Source: Halopseudomonas xinjiangensis (GTDB lineage Bacteria; Pseudomonadota; Gammaproteobacteria; Pseudomonadales; Pseudomonadaceae). Taken from it: a stretch of DNA of 64,000 nucleotides. Below the pieces are notes generated by a model that saw only the letters and a program-made list of their open reading frames with translations, was not told where the DNA came from and searched no databases. Made by a program: the position numbers and the translations under genes. The stretch's first letter is position 1. Each line of letters opens with the position of its first letter. The stretch covers positions 2,046,001 through 2,110,000 of the forward strand of contig NZ_LT629736.1 of the NCBI RefSeq assembly GCF_900104945.1. The letters are read 5' to 3'. Below are positions 32,486 through 43,900 of the stretch, piece by piece.

Positions 32486-33777
32486 TCGGCGCGGCAGTCA
32501 TGCGCAGCTCTCTGGCCAGCCTCGGCGGCCGTTCCTTTCGGCACGTCGCGGTGCTGGCGGGAGGGACCGCAACCGCGCAAATCATCACGCTCGCGGCGAC
32601 GCCGCTCATCACCAGGATGTTTGGCCCCCAAGCCTACGGCGCCGCAGGAAGCTTCCTGGCGCTGGTTTCCATGTTGGTTCCCATCGCCGCGTTGTGCTAC
32701 CCACTGGCGATCGTGCTTCCCCGCGACGATCGGGATGCCCAACGCCTCAGCGTCCTGTCATTGGGCATTGCCCTGGCGTTGGCACTGCTTACCCTGGCCT
32801 GTGTCTGGCTGGGTCAGCCGTTGCTCGAGCGCACCGGCATGACCGCTTCCTGGTTGCTGCTTCTGCCGGGTTTCATGCTGCTGGGGTGCCTGCGCCAGGT
32901 GCTCGAACAATGGGCTCATCGTCTGGGCCGCTTCCCGATTTCCGCGCGGGTATCAATCGCTCAGTCGGTCACTGCCAACGGCGGCAAGATCGCTGGTGGC
33001 CTGGCCCTGCCTTTCTCGGCCACGCTGATAGGTATGACCCTACTTGCAGAACTGGTCGCCTGCACCTTGTATCTGGCGTCACTGCGCCGCGTAATAGCGC
33101 AGGCGGTCAATCAGCGAAACGAGCCGGCGACACCCATGCGGCAACTCGTCTCGCAGCATAAGGATTTTCCGTTCTACCGCGCCCCACAGATTCTGGTCAG
33201 CAGCTTCTCCCTTGGATTACCGGTACTCATCCTCGGCGCCTGGTATGGGGCTGCCGCAGCCGGCTTCTACGTCCTGGCTCGCGTGGTGGTAACCGCCCCA
33301 GTGACGCTGATCGGCAAGGCGATCACCGATGTGCTGACCCCTCGGCTGGCCGAGGCTGCTCGACGTGACCAGCCTTTGCGACCATTACTGCGCAAGGCGA
33401 TGCTTGCGCTGCTTCCAGCTGCTGCGCCGCCGATGCTCGCGGTCATCATTGCAGGGCCCGTTCTTTTCGAATGGCTGTTCGGCAATGAGTGGCGTGAGGC
33501 CGGCGAGCAGGCTCGCTGGCTTGCGCTGTGGTTCTATGTGACGCTGCTGACCATGCCGTGCCTCGCGGCGCTCCCGGTTCTGCGCTTGCAACGCTTTCAT
33601 CTGCAACTGACCTGCTGGAGCGCTGCGCTACGGCTGTCGCTATTGTTGGGTTGCGCAATGGCCGGAGCCGATGTGCTGGTCACTGTCGCCGCCTATTCCA
33701 TCTCCGGGGCACTGATCAATCTGCTGCTTATCAGCAAAGTATTGCCCGCCTCCGCTTCGGCCACGCGCCCGGAGTAA
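32482..33777 (+). CDS. Polysaccharide flippase-like (MOP/MATE superfamily) membrane protein
   Basis: A 431-residue protein with about 12-14 hydrophobic helices. The N-terminal VAVLAGGTATAQIITLAATPLITRMFGPQAYG segment is typical of Wzx-type flippases/oligosaccharide exporters, and the FPFYRAPQILVSSFSLGLPVLIL central repeat fits the family. It would translocate a lipid-linked oligosaccharide from cytoplasm to periplasm. I chose the ATG at 32482 (ATGA overlap with the upstream stop) over an in-frame alternative at 32440. It is followed after 133 bases by a LamB-type porin gene. Confidence 0.88.
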   Translation: MIGAAVMRSSLASLGGRSFRHVAVLAGGTATAQIITLAATPLITRMFGPQAYGAAGSFLALVSMLVPIAALCYPLAIVLPRDDRDAQRLSVLSLGIALALALLTLACVWLGQPLLERTGMTASWLLLLPGFMLLGCLRQVLEQWAHRLGRFPISARVSIAQSVTANGGKIAGGLALPFSATLIGMTLLAELVACTLYLASLRRVIAQAVNQRNEPATPMRQLVSQHKDFPFYRAPQILVSSFSLGLPVLILGAWYGAAAAGFYVLARVVVTAPVTLIGKAITDVLTPRLAEAARRDQPLRPLLRKAMLALLPAAAPPMLAVIIAGPVLFEWLFGNEWREAGEQARWLALWFYVTLLTMPCLAALPVLRLQRFHLQLTCWSAALRLSLLLGCAMAGADVLVTVAAYSISGALINLLLISKVLPASASATRPE

Positions 33778-33910
33778 TCGACGAGGCGCCAATCTCTTGC
33801 GTGGACTACCTTTATGGTGCGTTGACCGTTCACGGACCGGGGCCTGTCGTCGCCTCGAGGCGGTATGAACCTTCGCTCGCATATCACGCTGGCATATGAA
33901 AGGAGGCTAA

Positions 33911-35131
<1,221 letters not shown>

Positions 35132-35158
35132 GCCTGAACCAGACGACACGCGCATAAA

Positions 35159-35186
35159 AAGCCTGCCGGCGCAGGCCGGCAGGCTT
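35159..35186. terminator. Intrinsic terminator hairpin
   Basis: AAGCCTGCCGGC (35159-35170) and its exact complement at 35175-35186 form a 12-base stem with a 4-base loop. A run of T follows on the minus strand (the bases before 35159 are AAAA), so it terminates minus-strand transcripts best, that is the mepA/curlin remnant side, while also lying just beyond the LamB-type porin gene. Confidence 0.82.
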
Positions 35187-35199
35187 GGTCGGAACTTCT

Positions 35200-35466
35200 T
35201 TATTGCGTGATCGTAGCTACGTTCGCGCTGCCGGTCTGAGTAACCACTGCATCGTTGTAGTTGCCCGACTGACCGACCGCGGCAACCTGGCCGTAACCCG
35301 CTTGGTGGACGTCGGGCAGAACATCCTTTTCCAGCCAGGCTGCTAGATGGTGGCATCGTTGAAGTAATCTCGCTGCACCACTAGCGCATCGTTGTTCCAA
35401 TTGCTCTGGCAGACCTTCAAAGCGTTGCCCGCTGCGGCCTCGACACCGCTTTGCGAGATTGCGAGC
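35200..35466 (-). pseudogene. csgA: Decayed curlin (CsgA/CsgB-like) gene fragment
   Basis: Minus-strand reading shows curlin-type repeats (Q-x-G-x-x-N-x-A) in two frames. The first, from 35466 to about 35347, encodes AISQSGVEAAAGNALK, then SNWNNDALVVQ and DYFNDATI followed by a stop. The second, ending at the TAA at 35200-35202, encodes QAGYGQVAAVGQSG and NYNDAVVTQTG then NVATITQ. A frameshift separates them. The protein lacks a signal peptide and N terminus, and no csgDEFG genes are nearby. It therefore looks like the tail of a formerly functional curli subunit gene, now placed just after the MepA stop and before the terminator. Confidence 0.68.
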
Positions 35467-35468
35467 CG

Positions 35469-36308
35469 TCAAGGAGCGTCGAGAACCGCAGCACAGGCAG
35501 CCGGTAACGTCCGGCTCGGACGCGACTCCAACGCTGTGCGAGGTGTTGGGGTCAGGTTCGCGCAACCTTCACCAGCCGGTGGTTCGGGCTGGTCGACGCA
35601 GGCCATCGAGCCTGGCGGACAGCGCAGCCGGACATGCAGATGCTCGTCGTGGGCCGACCACGGGCGAATCCGGCGCAGCCAGGACCGGTCTTCCCATTCG
35701 CGCTCACACAGGTCACGTTTGATTGCCGCATCGACGAATATGCGCGAGACGCGAGCGTCATCGGCAGCCATGCGGATCATCTCTGCGTGCGTATCGGTCC
35801 AGCGCTGCCGGTCGATCTCCCCGGTTTCGGGGTCGACCACGATTGGCTGCTCAAGCCCTTCTCGTTCGCTGCGCTTGAGCTGTGGCAAGTCGAGGCGAAA
35901 CCAGATATCCACGTCCAGGCCGCTCTGGTGGCTGACGTGTCCGTACGACATCGGACCGCCGCGAGGCTGCGCCATGTCGCCGATCAACATCGGGCCATGG
36001 CCTGCGGCGGCGAAACGCTCGCCAAGCGTTTGAACATAGTCGAGCAGCTCGGGGTGACCGTAGTGCCTGTTTCGCTGAAGATCGACCGCCTGGTAGCCGT
36101 CTCCTTCCGGCGGGAGCTGCATGGCTCCGATAATGCAGGCCCCGCCGTGATGGCCGATTATCTGGGGCTCGCCTTCGAGTGGCTCGGCCACTGTGGACCA
36201 GTCAGGCGTTGCGGACGCCCGCTCTGGCCATACCATGAACAGCAGCGCCACGGTGAGCAGTGACAGAAGCGCCAGAGCGGCACGAATCGGGTTCAACGTA
36301 TGACGCAT
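35469..36308 (-). CDS. mepA: Penicillin-insensitive murein endopeptidase
   Basis: A 279-residue periplasmic LAS-type zinc metallopeptidase that cleaves DD-crosslinks in peptidoglycan. It has a signal peptide (about 8-32) and the metal site His127-x6-Asp134 (HQSGLDVDIW) with the downstream HDEHLHV (His223, His225). GHVSHQSGLDVD and RIRPWSAHDEHLHVRL are family signatures; cysteines that form structural disulfides in MepA are present (Cys58, Cys201, Cys230). The start has GAGGA upstream. It ends 3 bases before the curlin remnant, and the secreted hydrolase gene lies 21 bases upstream, suggesting one transcript. Confidence 0.93.
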   Translation of the reverse strand: MRHTLNPIRAALALLSLLTVALLFMVWPERASATPDWSTVAEPLEGEPQIIGHHGGACIIGAMQLPPEGDGYQAVDLQRNRHYGHPELLDYVQTLGERFAAAGHGPMLIGDMAQPRGGPMSYGHVSHQSGLDVDIWFRLDLPQLKRSEREGLEQPIVVDPETGEIDRQRWTDTHAEMIRMAADDARVSRIFVDAAIKRDLCEREWEDRSWLRRIRPWSAHDEHLHVRLRCPPGSMACVDQPEPPAGEGCANLTPTPRTALESRPSRTLPAACAAVLDAP

Positions 36309-36329
36309 GCTTCGTTCCTCGGATACCGA

Positions 36330-37403
36330 TCAATCACGACGCTGGCGAGCCAGCCACTCCAGGCCGGGGCGATACAGCATGTCGTGCTCGCCTTCGAACA
36401 GAACCAGCTCCGCCGGTCCGGATTTGAGATGCAGGAGGACGTCGGCGTCGGCTTGCTCGAAGCCAACGAGTCCGCCGTCGTTGACGTGTCGCGAGCGCAG
36501 CGACTCGGGAATTTGCCGTTTCGAGCGCAACTGATCGAATAGCGCCGGATCGATGGCATCACCCTTTTCGGCCAGATCACTGAATGCACGCAGGGCATAG
36601 TCAGGCGGTACCGTTTCGTCGTCGATCCCGTGGGCAATAAGGATCGGCACATCGCCAGCCACCTTCGACATGTGGGTGCTTGGGCTGCGCTTGCGGCACT
36701 CTTCCTTCGCAGCCTCGTCCGCCGTCGGCTTGCCACCGCAGGCTCCTTCGATCTCGCCAGCGTACTTTTCCCCACGCTGGGCGTTCCACTCGTACCAGTC
36801 GACCAGATCGTAGACCGGGACCCAGATCGACGTGCCGGCGAACACGTCAGGGTTCAGGCGCGCCAGGTGCAGCGCATTCATCGCGCCACCGGAATAACCC
36901 ATTAGATAGATTCGCGACTCGTCGACGTTGGCATTTTCACGGGCGTAGCGCAGCGCATCCTGCATGTCCGAAAGGACCAGCTGCGACGCGGTGGTTTGCG
37001 GATCGCCATCATTGGCGCCACGGAAGTTCGGATGCATGAACACCCAGTCGTTGGCCTTGGCGAACTCCGCGATTGGGATGTCGATGTTTTGCAGGTAACC
37101 GGTACTCCAGCTGTGCAATACCACCAACAACGGCTTGGCCTGCTCGGAGCCGGAATCGAAATACAGGGCCTTTTGCGGAGAAGCACCAGCCGAAGATGGA
37201 ATCTCGATGTCCTCGATTTCCGGGACGGCGTCGCGCCAGCTTTCTCGATCCGCGCCGACGAAGCCGCCGGGATAATTGGTGACGCGAAGATAATCGCTGG
37301 GGTGTTCGAGCTCGCCGGCACCGTCTTGCGCCACTGCCTGCGCAGCGCAAAGCGCAGCGGCAGCCAGCCACGCCGATGCATGAAAAATGCTGAATCGTTT
37401 CAT
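36330..37403 (-). CDS. Secreted alpha/beta hydrolase (S9/prolyl-oligopeptidase-like)
   Basis: A 357-residue exported hydrolase with a signal peptide (AWLAAAALCAAQAVAQ). The catalytic triad is readable: Ser171 in MGYSGGAMNA, Asp261/262 in HGIDDETVPP and His340 in FEGEHDML. PLLVVLHSWSTGY marks the oxyanion region. The peptidase family S9 call is by fold; it could equally be an esterase. The gene lies upstream of mepA in the same orientation (21-base gap). Confidence 0.83.
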   Translation of the reverse strand: MKRFSIFHASAWLAAAALCAAQAVAQDGAGELEHPSDYLRVTNYPGGFVGADRESWRDAVPEIEDIEIPSSAGASPQKALYFDSGSEQAKPLLVVLHSWSTGYLQNIDIPIAEFAKANDWVFMHPNFRGANDGDPQTTASQLVLSDMQDALRYARENANVDESRIYLMGYSGGAMNALHLARLNPDVFAGTSIWVPVYDLVDWYEWNAQRGEKYAGEIEGACGGKPTADEAAKEECRKRSPSTHMSKVAGDVPILIAHGIDDETVPPDYALRAFSDLAEKGDAIDPALFDQLRSKRQIPESLRSRHVNDGGLVGFEQADADVLLHLKSGPAELVLFEGEHDMLYRPGLEWLARQRRD

Positions 37404-37624
37404 GGTCGTCTCCGAGGTCGAAGCGCTCCTTGCCGTGGTGCCTGACGGATGCGCGCCAGGCCGCTAATGTTGCGACTATGGGCGACGCCGCGGGTTCCTC
37501 ACTTTCCGGTGATTGAACGCTTGCCATACCACTGGGCCATTCAGCCGGTAAATGGCGGTTGTGAGCCTGGCACCGCCGTGCCACCGTTGACCGTACCTTT
37601 CGCAGGACCAACGAGGACTTCTCG

Positions 37625-38770
37625 ATGAACGAAGAACACATCCGCCAAGGTCTCGAACTACGTTCGCTGATCACCTCCGAGGGAAAACTGGAGCTATCGC
37701 TCGTCGAGGTGGACGTGCCATCGCCCCGCCCCGACCAGGTGGTCATCGAAGTCCGCGCCACACCGATCAACCCGTCGGACCTCGGATTGCTGACCGGTCC
37801 AGCCGACCTCTCCAGCGCTCGCTTCGGCGGCTCGGCTGAGCGACCGACTGTTACCGCAGAGGTGGCCGATTCCCGGCTGGATGGGCTCAAGGCGAGGCTC
37901 GACCAGTCGATGCCGGTGGGTAACGAAGGCGCTGGCGTGGTGGTCGCGGCAGGCAGCGACGCTCAACATCTGATGGGCAAAACCGTCGCCGTGCTCGGCG
38001 GCTCCATGTACGCTCAGTATCGCGTCATTCGCGCGTCGGAATGTCTCGTGCTACCCGAGGGAGCCGACCCGGCGGATGGCGCGTCGTGCTTCGTCAATCC
38101 CATGACTGCGTTGAGCATGGTCGAAAACATGCGACTCGATGGCCACAGCGCGCTGGTACATACCGCCGCTGCGTCCAACCTCGGACAGATGCTGAACCGA
38201 ATCTGCCTCGCCGACGGGGTCGGGCTGGTGAACATAGTACGCAGCCAGGAGCAGGCCGAGATCCTGCGCAAGATTGGCGCCGAGTTTGTCTGCGACAGCA
38301 CCAGTGCGTCTTTCGAGTCGGAGCTGACCGACGCCATCCATGCTACCGGCGCAACGCTGGCGTTCGATGCGATTGGCGGCGGCAAGCTACCATCGCAAAT
38401 TCTGGCCAGCATGGAAGTCGCGGCCAATCGTAGCGCGACCGCCTATAGCCGCTATGGCTCCGCCACTCACAAACAGGTGTACCTGTACGGTAATCTCGAT
38501 ACCCGCCCGACCGAGCTGCACCGTACCTTCGGGATGGCCTGGGGCGTGGGCGGATGGTTGTTGACCAGCTTCCTGCAGCGTGCCGGTGGAGACGTCGCGC
38601 AACGGATGAAGCAGCGAATCGCTGCTGAGCTGAACACGACCTTCAAGAGCCATTACACCGCCGAAATCGGGCTTGCCGATGCACTGAAGGAAGAAACTCT
38701 GCGGGCCTACACACGGCGAGCCACAGGCGAAAAATATCTGATCAACCCGGCACGCGGTCATTCCGACTGA
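37625..38770 (+). CDS. Medium-chain dehydrogenase/reductase (quinone-oxidoreductase-like)
   Basis: A 381-residue zinc-independent MDR protein. It has the N-terminal GroES-like fold (INPSDLGLLTGP; VGNEGAGVVVAAG) and a Rossmann domain, although the usual nucleotide-binding GxGxxG is replaced by TAAASNLGQM, a variant seen in the NAD(P)H:quinone oxidoreductase group. No structural-zinc Cys cluster is present. The C-terminal YTRRATGEKYLINPA is consistent. The ATG has GAGGA 9 bases upstream. The substrate is unknown. Confidence 0.82.
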   Translation: MNEEHIRQGLELRSLITSEGKLELSLVEVDVPSPRPDQVVIEVRATPINPSDLGLLTGPADLSSARFGGSAERPTVTAEVADSRLDGLKARLDQSMPVGNEGAGVVVAAGSDAQHLMGKTVAVLGGSMYAQYRVIRASECLVLPEGADPADGASCFVNPMTALSMVENMRLDGHSALVHTAAASNLGQMLNRICLADGVGLVNIVRSQEQAEILRKIGAEFVCDSTSASFESELTDAIHATGATLAFDAIGGGKLPSQILASMEVAANRSATAYSRYGSATHKQVYLYGNLDTRPTELHRTFGMAWGVGGWLLTSFLQRAGGDVAQRMKQRIAAELNTTFKSHYTAEIGLADALKEETLRAYTRRATGEKYLINPARGHSD

Positions 38771-38863
38771 GCCGATCGTGTTTTCGATACGACGCGGTGA
38801 CGTCCGGGCGTGGGTGCGGTCTGACAGAGCAGCCCTGCAACCCGAACCCAAGCGAGATAAGCA

Positions 38864-40810
38864 TTGACGCAACAGCTTTCGACTCCAACTCTGCAAACCA
38901 TCCTGGCCGGTCCGGTACTGCGCCGTATCGCCCCGGACCGCTTGCTCATCTGGCTGGTGACGTCGCGGCCCGTTGAGTTGTCGCTGCGGCTGTATTCATC
39001 CGGGATCGATAGCCAGCATCTCAGCTGTGACTCAGCCACGTCGCGCAGCGTTCCGGTGGGCAGGCAGGCTTTCGTCCAGTTGCTGGACTTCGTTCCGACC
39101 GCGCCCCTGCCAGTCGATACCCTGATTGGCTACGACCTGGTCTGGAGCGAGAATTCGGCCGAATGCACCCTGGTAGAGGCGCTGCCCTATCTATGTCATG
39201 ACGGCCAGCCTCGCCCCAGCTTCGTCATCGCTTCGCACAATCGTCGTCTGCTGCACGGTTCCTGCCGCAAACCTCATTTCGATGCGGCCGATGGGCTGGT
39301 CCGCGCAGATAGCTGGCTGGCAGAACGCATTGAGGATGCGGCCCAGCGACCGTCCTGGCTGCTGATGAGCGGTGACCAGATCTATGCGGACGATGTCGCC
39401 GGGCCCATGCTCGTAGCGATTCACCGCCTCATCGAGCGTCTGGGCCTGTTCGGCGAAACCCTCGACGGTGCCACCGTCGGCGACAGCGACGAGCTGTACC
39501 GCGACGTCAATACCTATTATCGACGCGAAGAACTGCTGCCCGACATGCAGCCCAACGCGGCGCTGCGCGAGCGCTTCTTCGGCGGCGTGAAGAAGCCAGT
39601 CTTCACCACAGCACATGCGCACAACCATCTGATCACGTTCTCCGAGATCATCGCCATGTATCTACTGGTCTGGTCACCGGAGTGCTGGGCACTGGTCGAC
39701 GATGAGCCGCCCGCTCTGGATGCCGACTGGCAGGATACCTACCAGCGTGAACAGCGCATCCTCGCCGAGTTCGTCGCAGGCCTGCCGCAGGCAGCCCGTC
39801 TGATGGCGCATCTGCCGAGTCTGATGATCTTCGACGATCACGATATAACCGATGACTGGAATCTGACCGCCGAGTGGGAGCAAACCGCGTACGGACATCC
39901 ATTCTCCCGCCGCATCATCGGCAACGCCCTGCTCGGCTATCTGCTATGCCAGGGCTGGGGTAACGCGCCTGGCGCGATTGCTGGACCCATGGCTGCGCTT
40001 GCCGACCTGCTCGGCAGCGGCGAAGCCGATCCTGACGACAAGCTCGATGCACACCTGCATAACGGCTGCATCGATCAGGTGCTGGCGTTCCACCGCTGGA
40101 GTTATGAGCTGCCTGGAGAGCCTGCAATCCTGGTGCTGGATACCCGTACCCGCCGCTGGCGCAGCGAGGATCGCCCCGGGCGTCCGTCGGGTCTGATGGA
40201 TTGGGAATCGCTCACCGATATGCAGCAGAAGCTGCTCGATCGCAAAAGCGTGGTGATTGTGTCCTCTGCCCCCATGTTCGGCGTGAAGCTGATCGAGGCA
40301 GTTCAGAAGCTCTTCACGCTAACCGGCAATCCACTATTGGTCGACGCAGAGAACTGGATGGCGCACCGGGGCGCAGCCCAGGTCATGCTGAACATCTTCC
40401 GCCACACACGCACGCCCGCCAACTACGTGATTCTGTCCGGCGATGTGCATTACTCGTTCGTATACGAGGTTCGCATCCGCCAACGTTCGCGCGGACCGCA
40501 TATCTGGCAGATCACCAGCAGCGGCCTGAAGAACAGCTTTCCCCGCTCCTTGCTCGACTGGTTCGATCGACTCAACCGCTGGCTCTATTCGCCGCGCTCG
40601 CCGCTCAACTGGCTCACCAAGCGCCGCGCGATGCAAGTCACCCCACGCGCTCCGGATCAGGCGAGCGCCGGCGAGCGACTCTGGAATGGCAGCGGCATCG
40701 GCCTGGTTTGCCTGGATGGTGAGGGCCGGCCGGTAGAGATCATCCAGCTCGATACCAGCGGCATTGATGTCCGCTTCCCCCCAGCTCCCAAAGCTGACGA
40801 ACGCGCCTGA
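38864..40810 (+). CDS. PhoD-like metallophosphatase (alkaline phosphatase D family)
   Basis: A 648-residue protein of the PhoD family without an obvious signal peptide or Tat motif, so possibly cytoplasmic. Metal- and phosphate-binding segments appear in order: LLHGSCRKPHFDAADG, LMSGDQIYADD, LMIFDDHDITDDWN and ILSGDVHYS. Such enzymes hydrolyse phosphodiesters/monoesters using Fe/Ca. The coding region starts with TTG at 38864; no nearby ATG fits, and the ribosome site is weak. The following region carries a short peptide gene and the membrane hybrid kinase. Confidence 0.85.
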   Translation: MTQQLSTPTLQTILAGPVLRRIAPDRLLIWLVTSRPVELSLRLYSSGIDSQHLSCDSATSRSVPVGRQAFVQLLDFVPTAPLPVDTLIGYDLVWSENSAECTLVEALPYLCHDGQPRPSFVIASHNRRLLHGSCRKPHFDAADGLVRADSWLAERIEDAAQRPSWLLMSGDQIYADDVAGPMLVAIHRLIERLGLFGETLDGATVGDSDELYRDVNTYYRREELLPDMQPNAALRERFFGGVKKPVFTTAHAHNHLITFSEIIAMYLLVWSPECWALVDDEPPALDADWQDTYQREQRILAEFVAGLPQAARLMAHLPSLMIFDDHDITDDWNLTAEWEQTAYGHPFSRRIIGNALLGYLLCQGWGNAPGAIAGPMAALADLLGSGEADPDDKLDAHLHNGCIDQVLAFHRWSYELPGEPAILVLDTRTRRWRSEDRPGRPSGLMDWESLTDMQQKLLDRKSVVIVSSAPMFGVKLIEAVQKLFTLTGNPLLVDAENWMAHRGAAQVMLNIFRHTRTPANYVILSGDVHYSFVYEVRIRQRSRGPHIWQITSSGLKNSFPRSLLDWFDRLNRWLYSPRSPLNWLTKRRAMQVTPRAPDQASAGERLWNGSGIGLVCLDGEGRPVEIIQLDTSGIDVRFPPAPKADERA

Positions 40811-40893
40811 GTCGGCGGCATCAAGAGGGGAGTGCTTCTGGCGAGCAATTGGGTAATATGGTTGTACACGGACAAGAACAAGGAACCACTGCC

Positions 40894-40992
40894 ATGCGGC
40901 AGTATCGACGCGGCCCTCACAGCAATCCGCAGTTACCTCACCTTCCCGCTCACGCGTCCGTTGCCCAGTTGATCGTCGGCAGGCCGGCGTGA
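40894..40992 (+). CDS. Possible 32-residue peptide coupled to the hybrid kinase
   Basis: A short frame with AAGGA 9 bases before its ATG encodes MRQYRRGPHSNPQ and then HLPAHASVAQLIVGRPA. Its TGA overlaps the GTG start of the kinase by four bases (GTGA), the arrangement used for translational coupling. It could be a leader that supplies ribosomes to the kinase start, which itself has no good ribosome site. It may also be fortuitous. Confidence 0.35.
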   Translation: MRQYRRGPHSNPQLPHLPAHASVAQLIVGRPA

Positions 40993-43900
40993 GTCAATCA
41001 TCAGGTTCCAGCCGGCGGATCGTCCCCCTTCGCCGGAGGTTGCTGGCAATCGCACTGGCCGGCATCCTGCCGCTGGCAACCATAGCCGGCATCGGCTTAT
41101 GGCGATTGGTAAATTACGAAGAAGCCCAGGTCGAGCTGCGCAACCTGGACATCACGCGCCTTGCCGCTACCGCAATCGAAACGGAAGTCGGCCGGTCGCT
41201 GGACGTTCTTGAAGCGCTATCGCTCGCCCCTGCGCTAGCCGAGGACGATCTGGAGCCCTTCGGCAGGCTTGTTCAGCGCGTATTACCACTGGTGCCTGAT
41301 TGGCATTCGCTGCTGATTGCCAACGTCGACGGCGAGGTGCTCCACCGCATCACGGTCGAGGGGATAGAACCGGGCGGCGCCATTGCCGACTGGGCCAGTT
41401 TCAGCTCGGTCATCGCTACCGAAAGGCGGCAGGCCGGCAATATCGCTCAAGGCCCTGAGGGTACCTGGGGTGTACCGCTGCGTGTCCCGGTCGTTCGAGA
41501 CGGAACCACAGAATATGTGTTGACCGCCGTACTCAAGCCCTCGGCGATTCTCAAGGTGGTGAGCACTCGCGCGCTACCCGAGGGAGCAGTGATGACCGTG
41601 CTCGATCGGAACGGCCGGCGCATCGCCAGGACCAGCCAGCATGAACAAACCCTGGGGCAGCCCGCCTCGCCGACTCTGGTTGACATGTTGGCGGAACGGC
41701 CCGAGGCAGAAGGTACCGGCCGCACCACGACCATCGAAGGTATGAATGCCTACACCTCGTTCGTCCGGCTGCAGCGAGAAGCCGGCTGGACGGTAGCTGT
41801 CGGCATGCCGACGGCAGCAGTCCAAGCCTCCGCAGCGCGGGCGTTCAGTATTTATGGTGGCGGGCTGACGCTCTCGCTGCTGCTGGCCATCGTCGCCGCC
41901 TTGATTGCCAGCCGCCGTATCAGCACGCCCATGACCGAATTGCGTCAGGCCGCTCTGGCCATAGGTACCAGTGAAATGCCGGTTGCGCCGAAGACCGATA
42001 TCGAAGAGATCAGCGAGGTCGGGCACGCTCTGGAAGCCTCCGGGCGGGCCCGACTGGAAAGCGAAGCGGAGCGCAGCCGTACCCTGCTTCGCCTCAGGCA
42101 GGCGCAGCAGGAACTGACGCTGCAAGTGACAGGACTCGAGCGGCTTCACGGCCTGAGCAACAGACTGATCGAACTCCCCGATTTGTCAGCACAACTGACC
42201 GCCATCGTCGACCTGCTCTGTGAGCTCCAGGATACCGATCATGCACTGATACTGTCGCGCCAGGGCTCCGGTCCGCTGCGCATCGTCGCCGCTGGCGGCT
42301 TCAGTTCGGACAACGTGGCGCAGCTGAACAGGTCCGACAGTTTGAAAGGCGACGTTGGCGCCCGGTTGCTGCGTGGCGGGCAGATATCGCTGGAAGACGG
42401 GATATGCGATCTGGACGGCTTCCGCTCGCTGCACAGCACACCGTTTCGAAGCAGCGACGGCTCGGTTTCCGGCGCGATCGTGCTACTGCAAATGCATCCT
42501 CACGAACCCAGCGCTCTGGATCGTCACCTCGCCGATCTGTGCGCAGGCCTGGCAGCAGTGTTGATTGACCGCGCTCACATGCAGACCCGCGCAGGCGAGT
42601 CGCAAAGAACCCTGCAAGTAGCCCTTGAATCGTCCTCAGTGCCCTTCTGTGTTCTGGCTCCAGACCGCGGTGATGATGGCCAGGTGCGCGACTTCTGCTG
42701 GGAATTCATCAACCCCCAGGGGGCCCGGGCTTTTCAGCGCTCGGTCGAGGAGCTCATCGGCTCGCCGCTCAGTCAGGTGCTCACCGGCTGGCAGGCGCGC
42801 CGGACCTTCGCCGAGTTGTTGCGCGTGGTCAATGATGGCGAGTCCAGAGATGTCGAGCTCGCCGCGGCGGAGCATCGGCAAGAGCGCTGGGTGCATATCA
42901 TTGCGACGCCATTCGAAGGCCGCGTGGCCGTCTGGTTTGCGGATATCACCGAACGCAAGCGACAGGAATCGCTGTTACGGCAGGCAGATCGACGCAAGGA
43001 TGAATTCCTCGCTACGCTGGCCCACGAACTCCGAAATCCGCTTGCGCCCATCCGAATGGCAGCAAGCCTGTTCGGCTCGCCGCGTGCTACCGAAGCACAG
43101 AAGCAGCGCAGCCAGCACATCATCGAGCGTCAGGTGGCACACATGGCTCTGCTGCTTGACGATCTGTTCGATATATCCAGGATCACGCTGGGGAAACTGA
43201 CGCTGCGAAAGCAACCGACCGATCTTCGTGACGTGGCTCGCGCGGCGCTGGAGACCGCTCGCCCGAAGCTTGAACTCCGGCGCCACGAGATGTCTCTCGA
43301 CCTTGCGGAATATCCGGTACCGGTCGAGGCGGACCCGATGCGTCTGGAGCAGATCATCACCAACCTGTTGACCAATGCGGCGAAATTCACCCCGGAAGCA
43401 GGCCGGGTTTGCGTTCAGGTGTTGATCGCTGATGGTCAGGCGGTAGTCAGCGTGACGGATAACGGCTTGGGTCTGGAGGCGGAGCAGATTCCGACGATTT
43501 TCGAAAAGTTCGCCCAGATCCCGATCCAGGGCGGCGCTGTCAGCGCCGGGCTGGGGATCGGCCTGGCGCTTGCGCGCGAGCTGGCGCGACTGCATGGAGG
43601 CGAAGTGCAGGCCTTCAGTCAGGGGCTTGGGCTCGGCTCCGAATTTCGTGTCAGGTTGCCACTGGGCAACGCCTCGACCGCAACAGACGGCTCCACGCAA
43701 CCCACGACTGCCAAACTGACCCGCCAGCGCCGGGTGCTGGTTGCCGACGACAATCCGGACATTGCCGGGACGGTCGCCGATATCCTGCGGCTCAACGGCC
43801 ATGAGGTCATCGTGGCGCATGATGGGACCGAGGCACTGACAGCGTTCGAGCGCGAGCTACCCGACGCGGCCGTATTGGATATCGGCATGCCGGGAATGCG

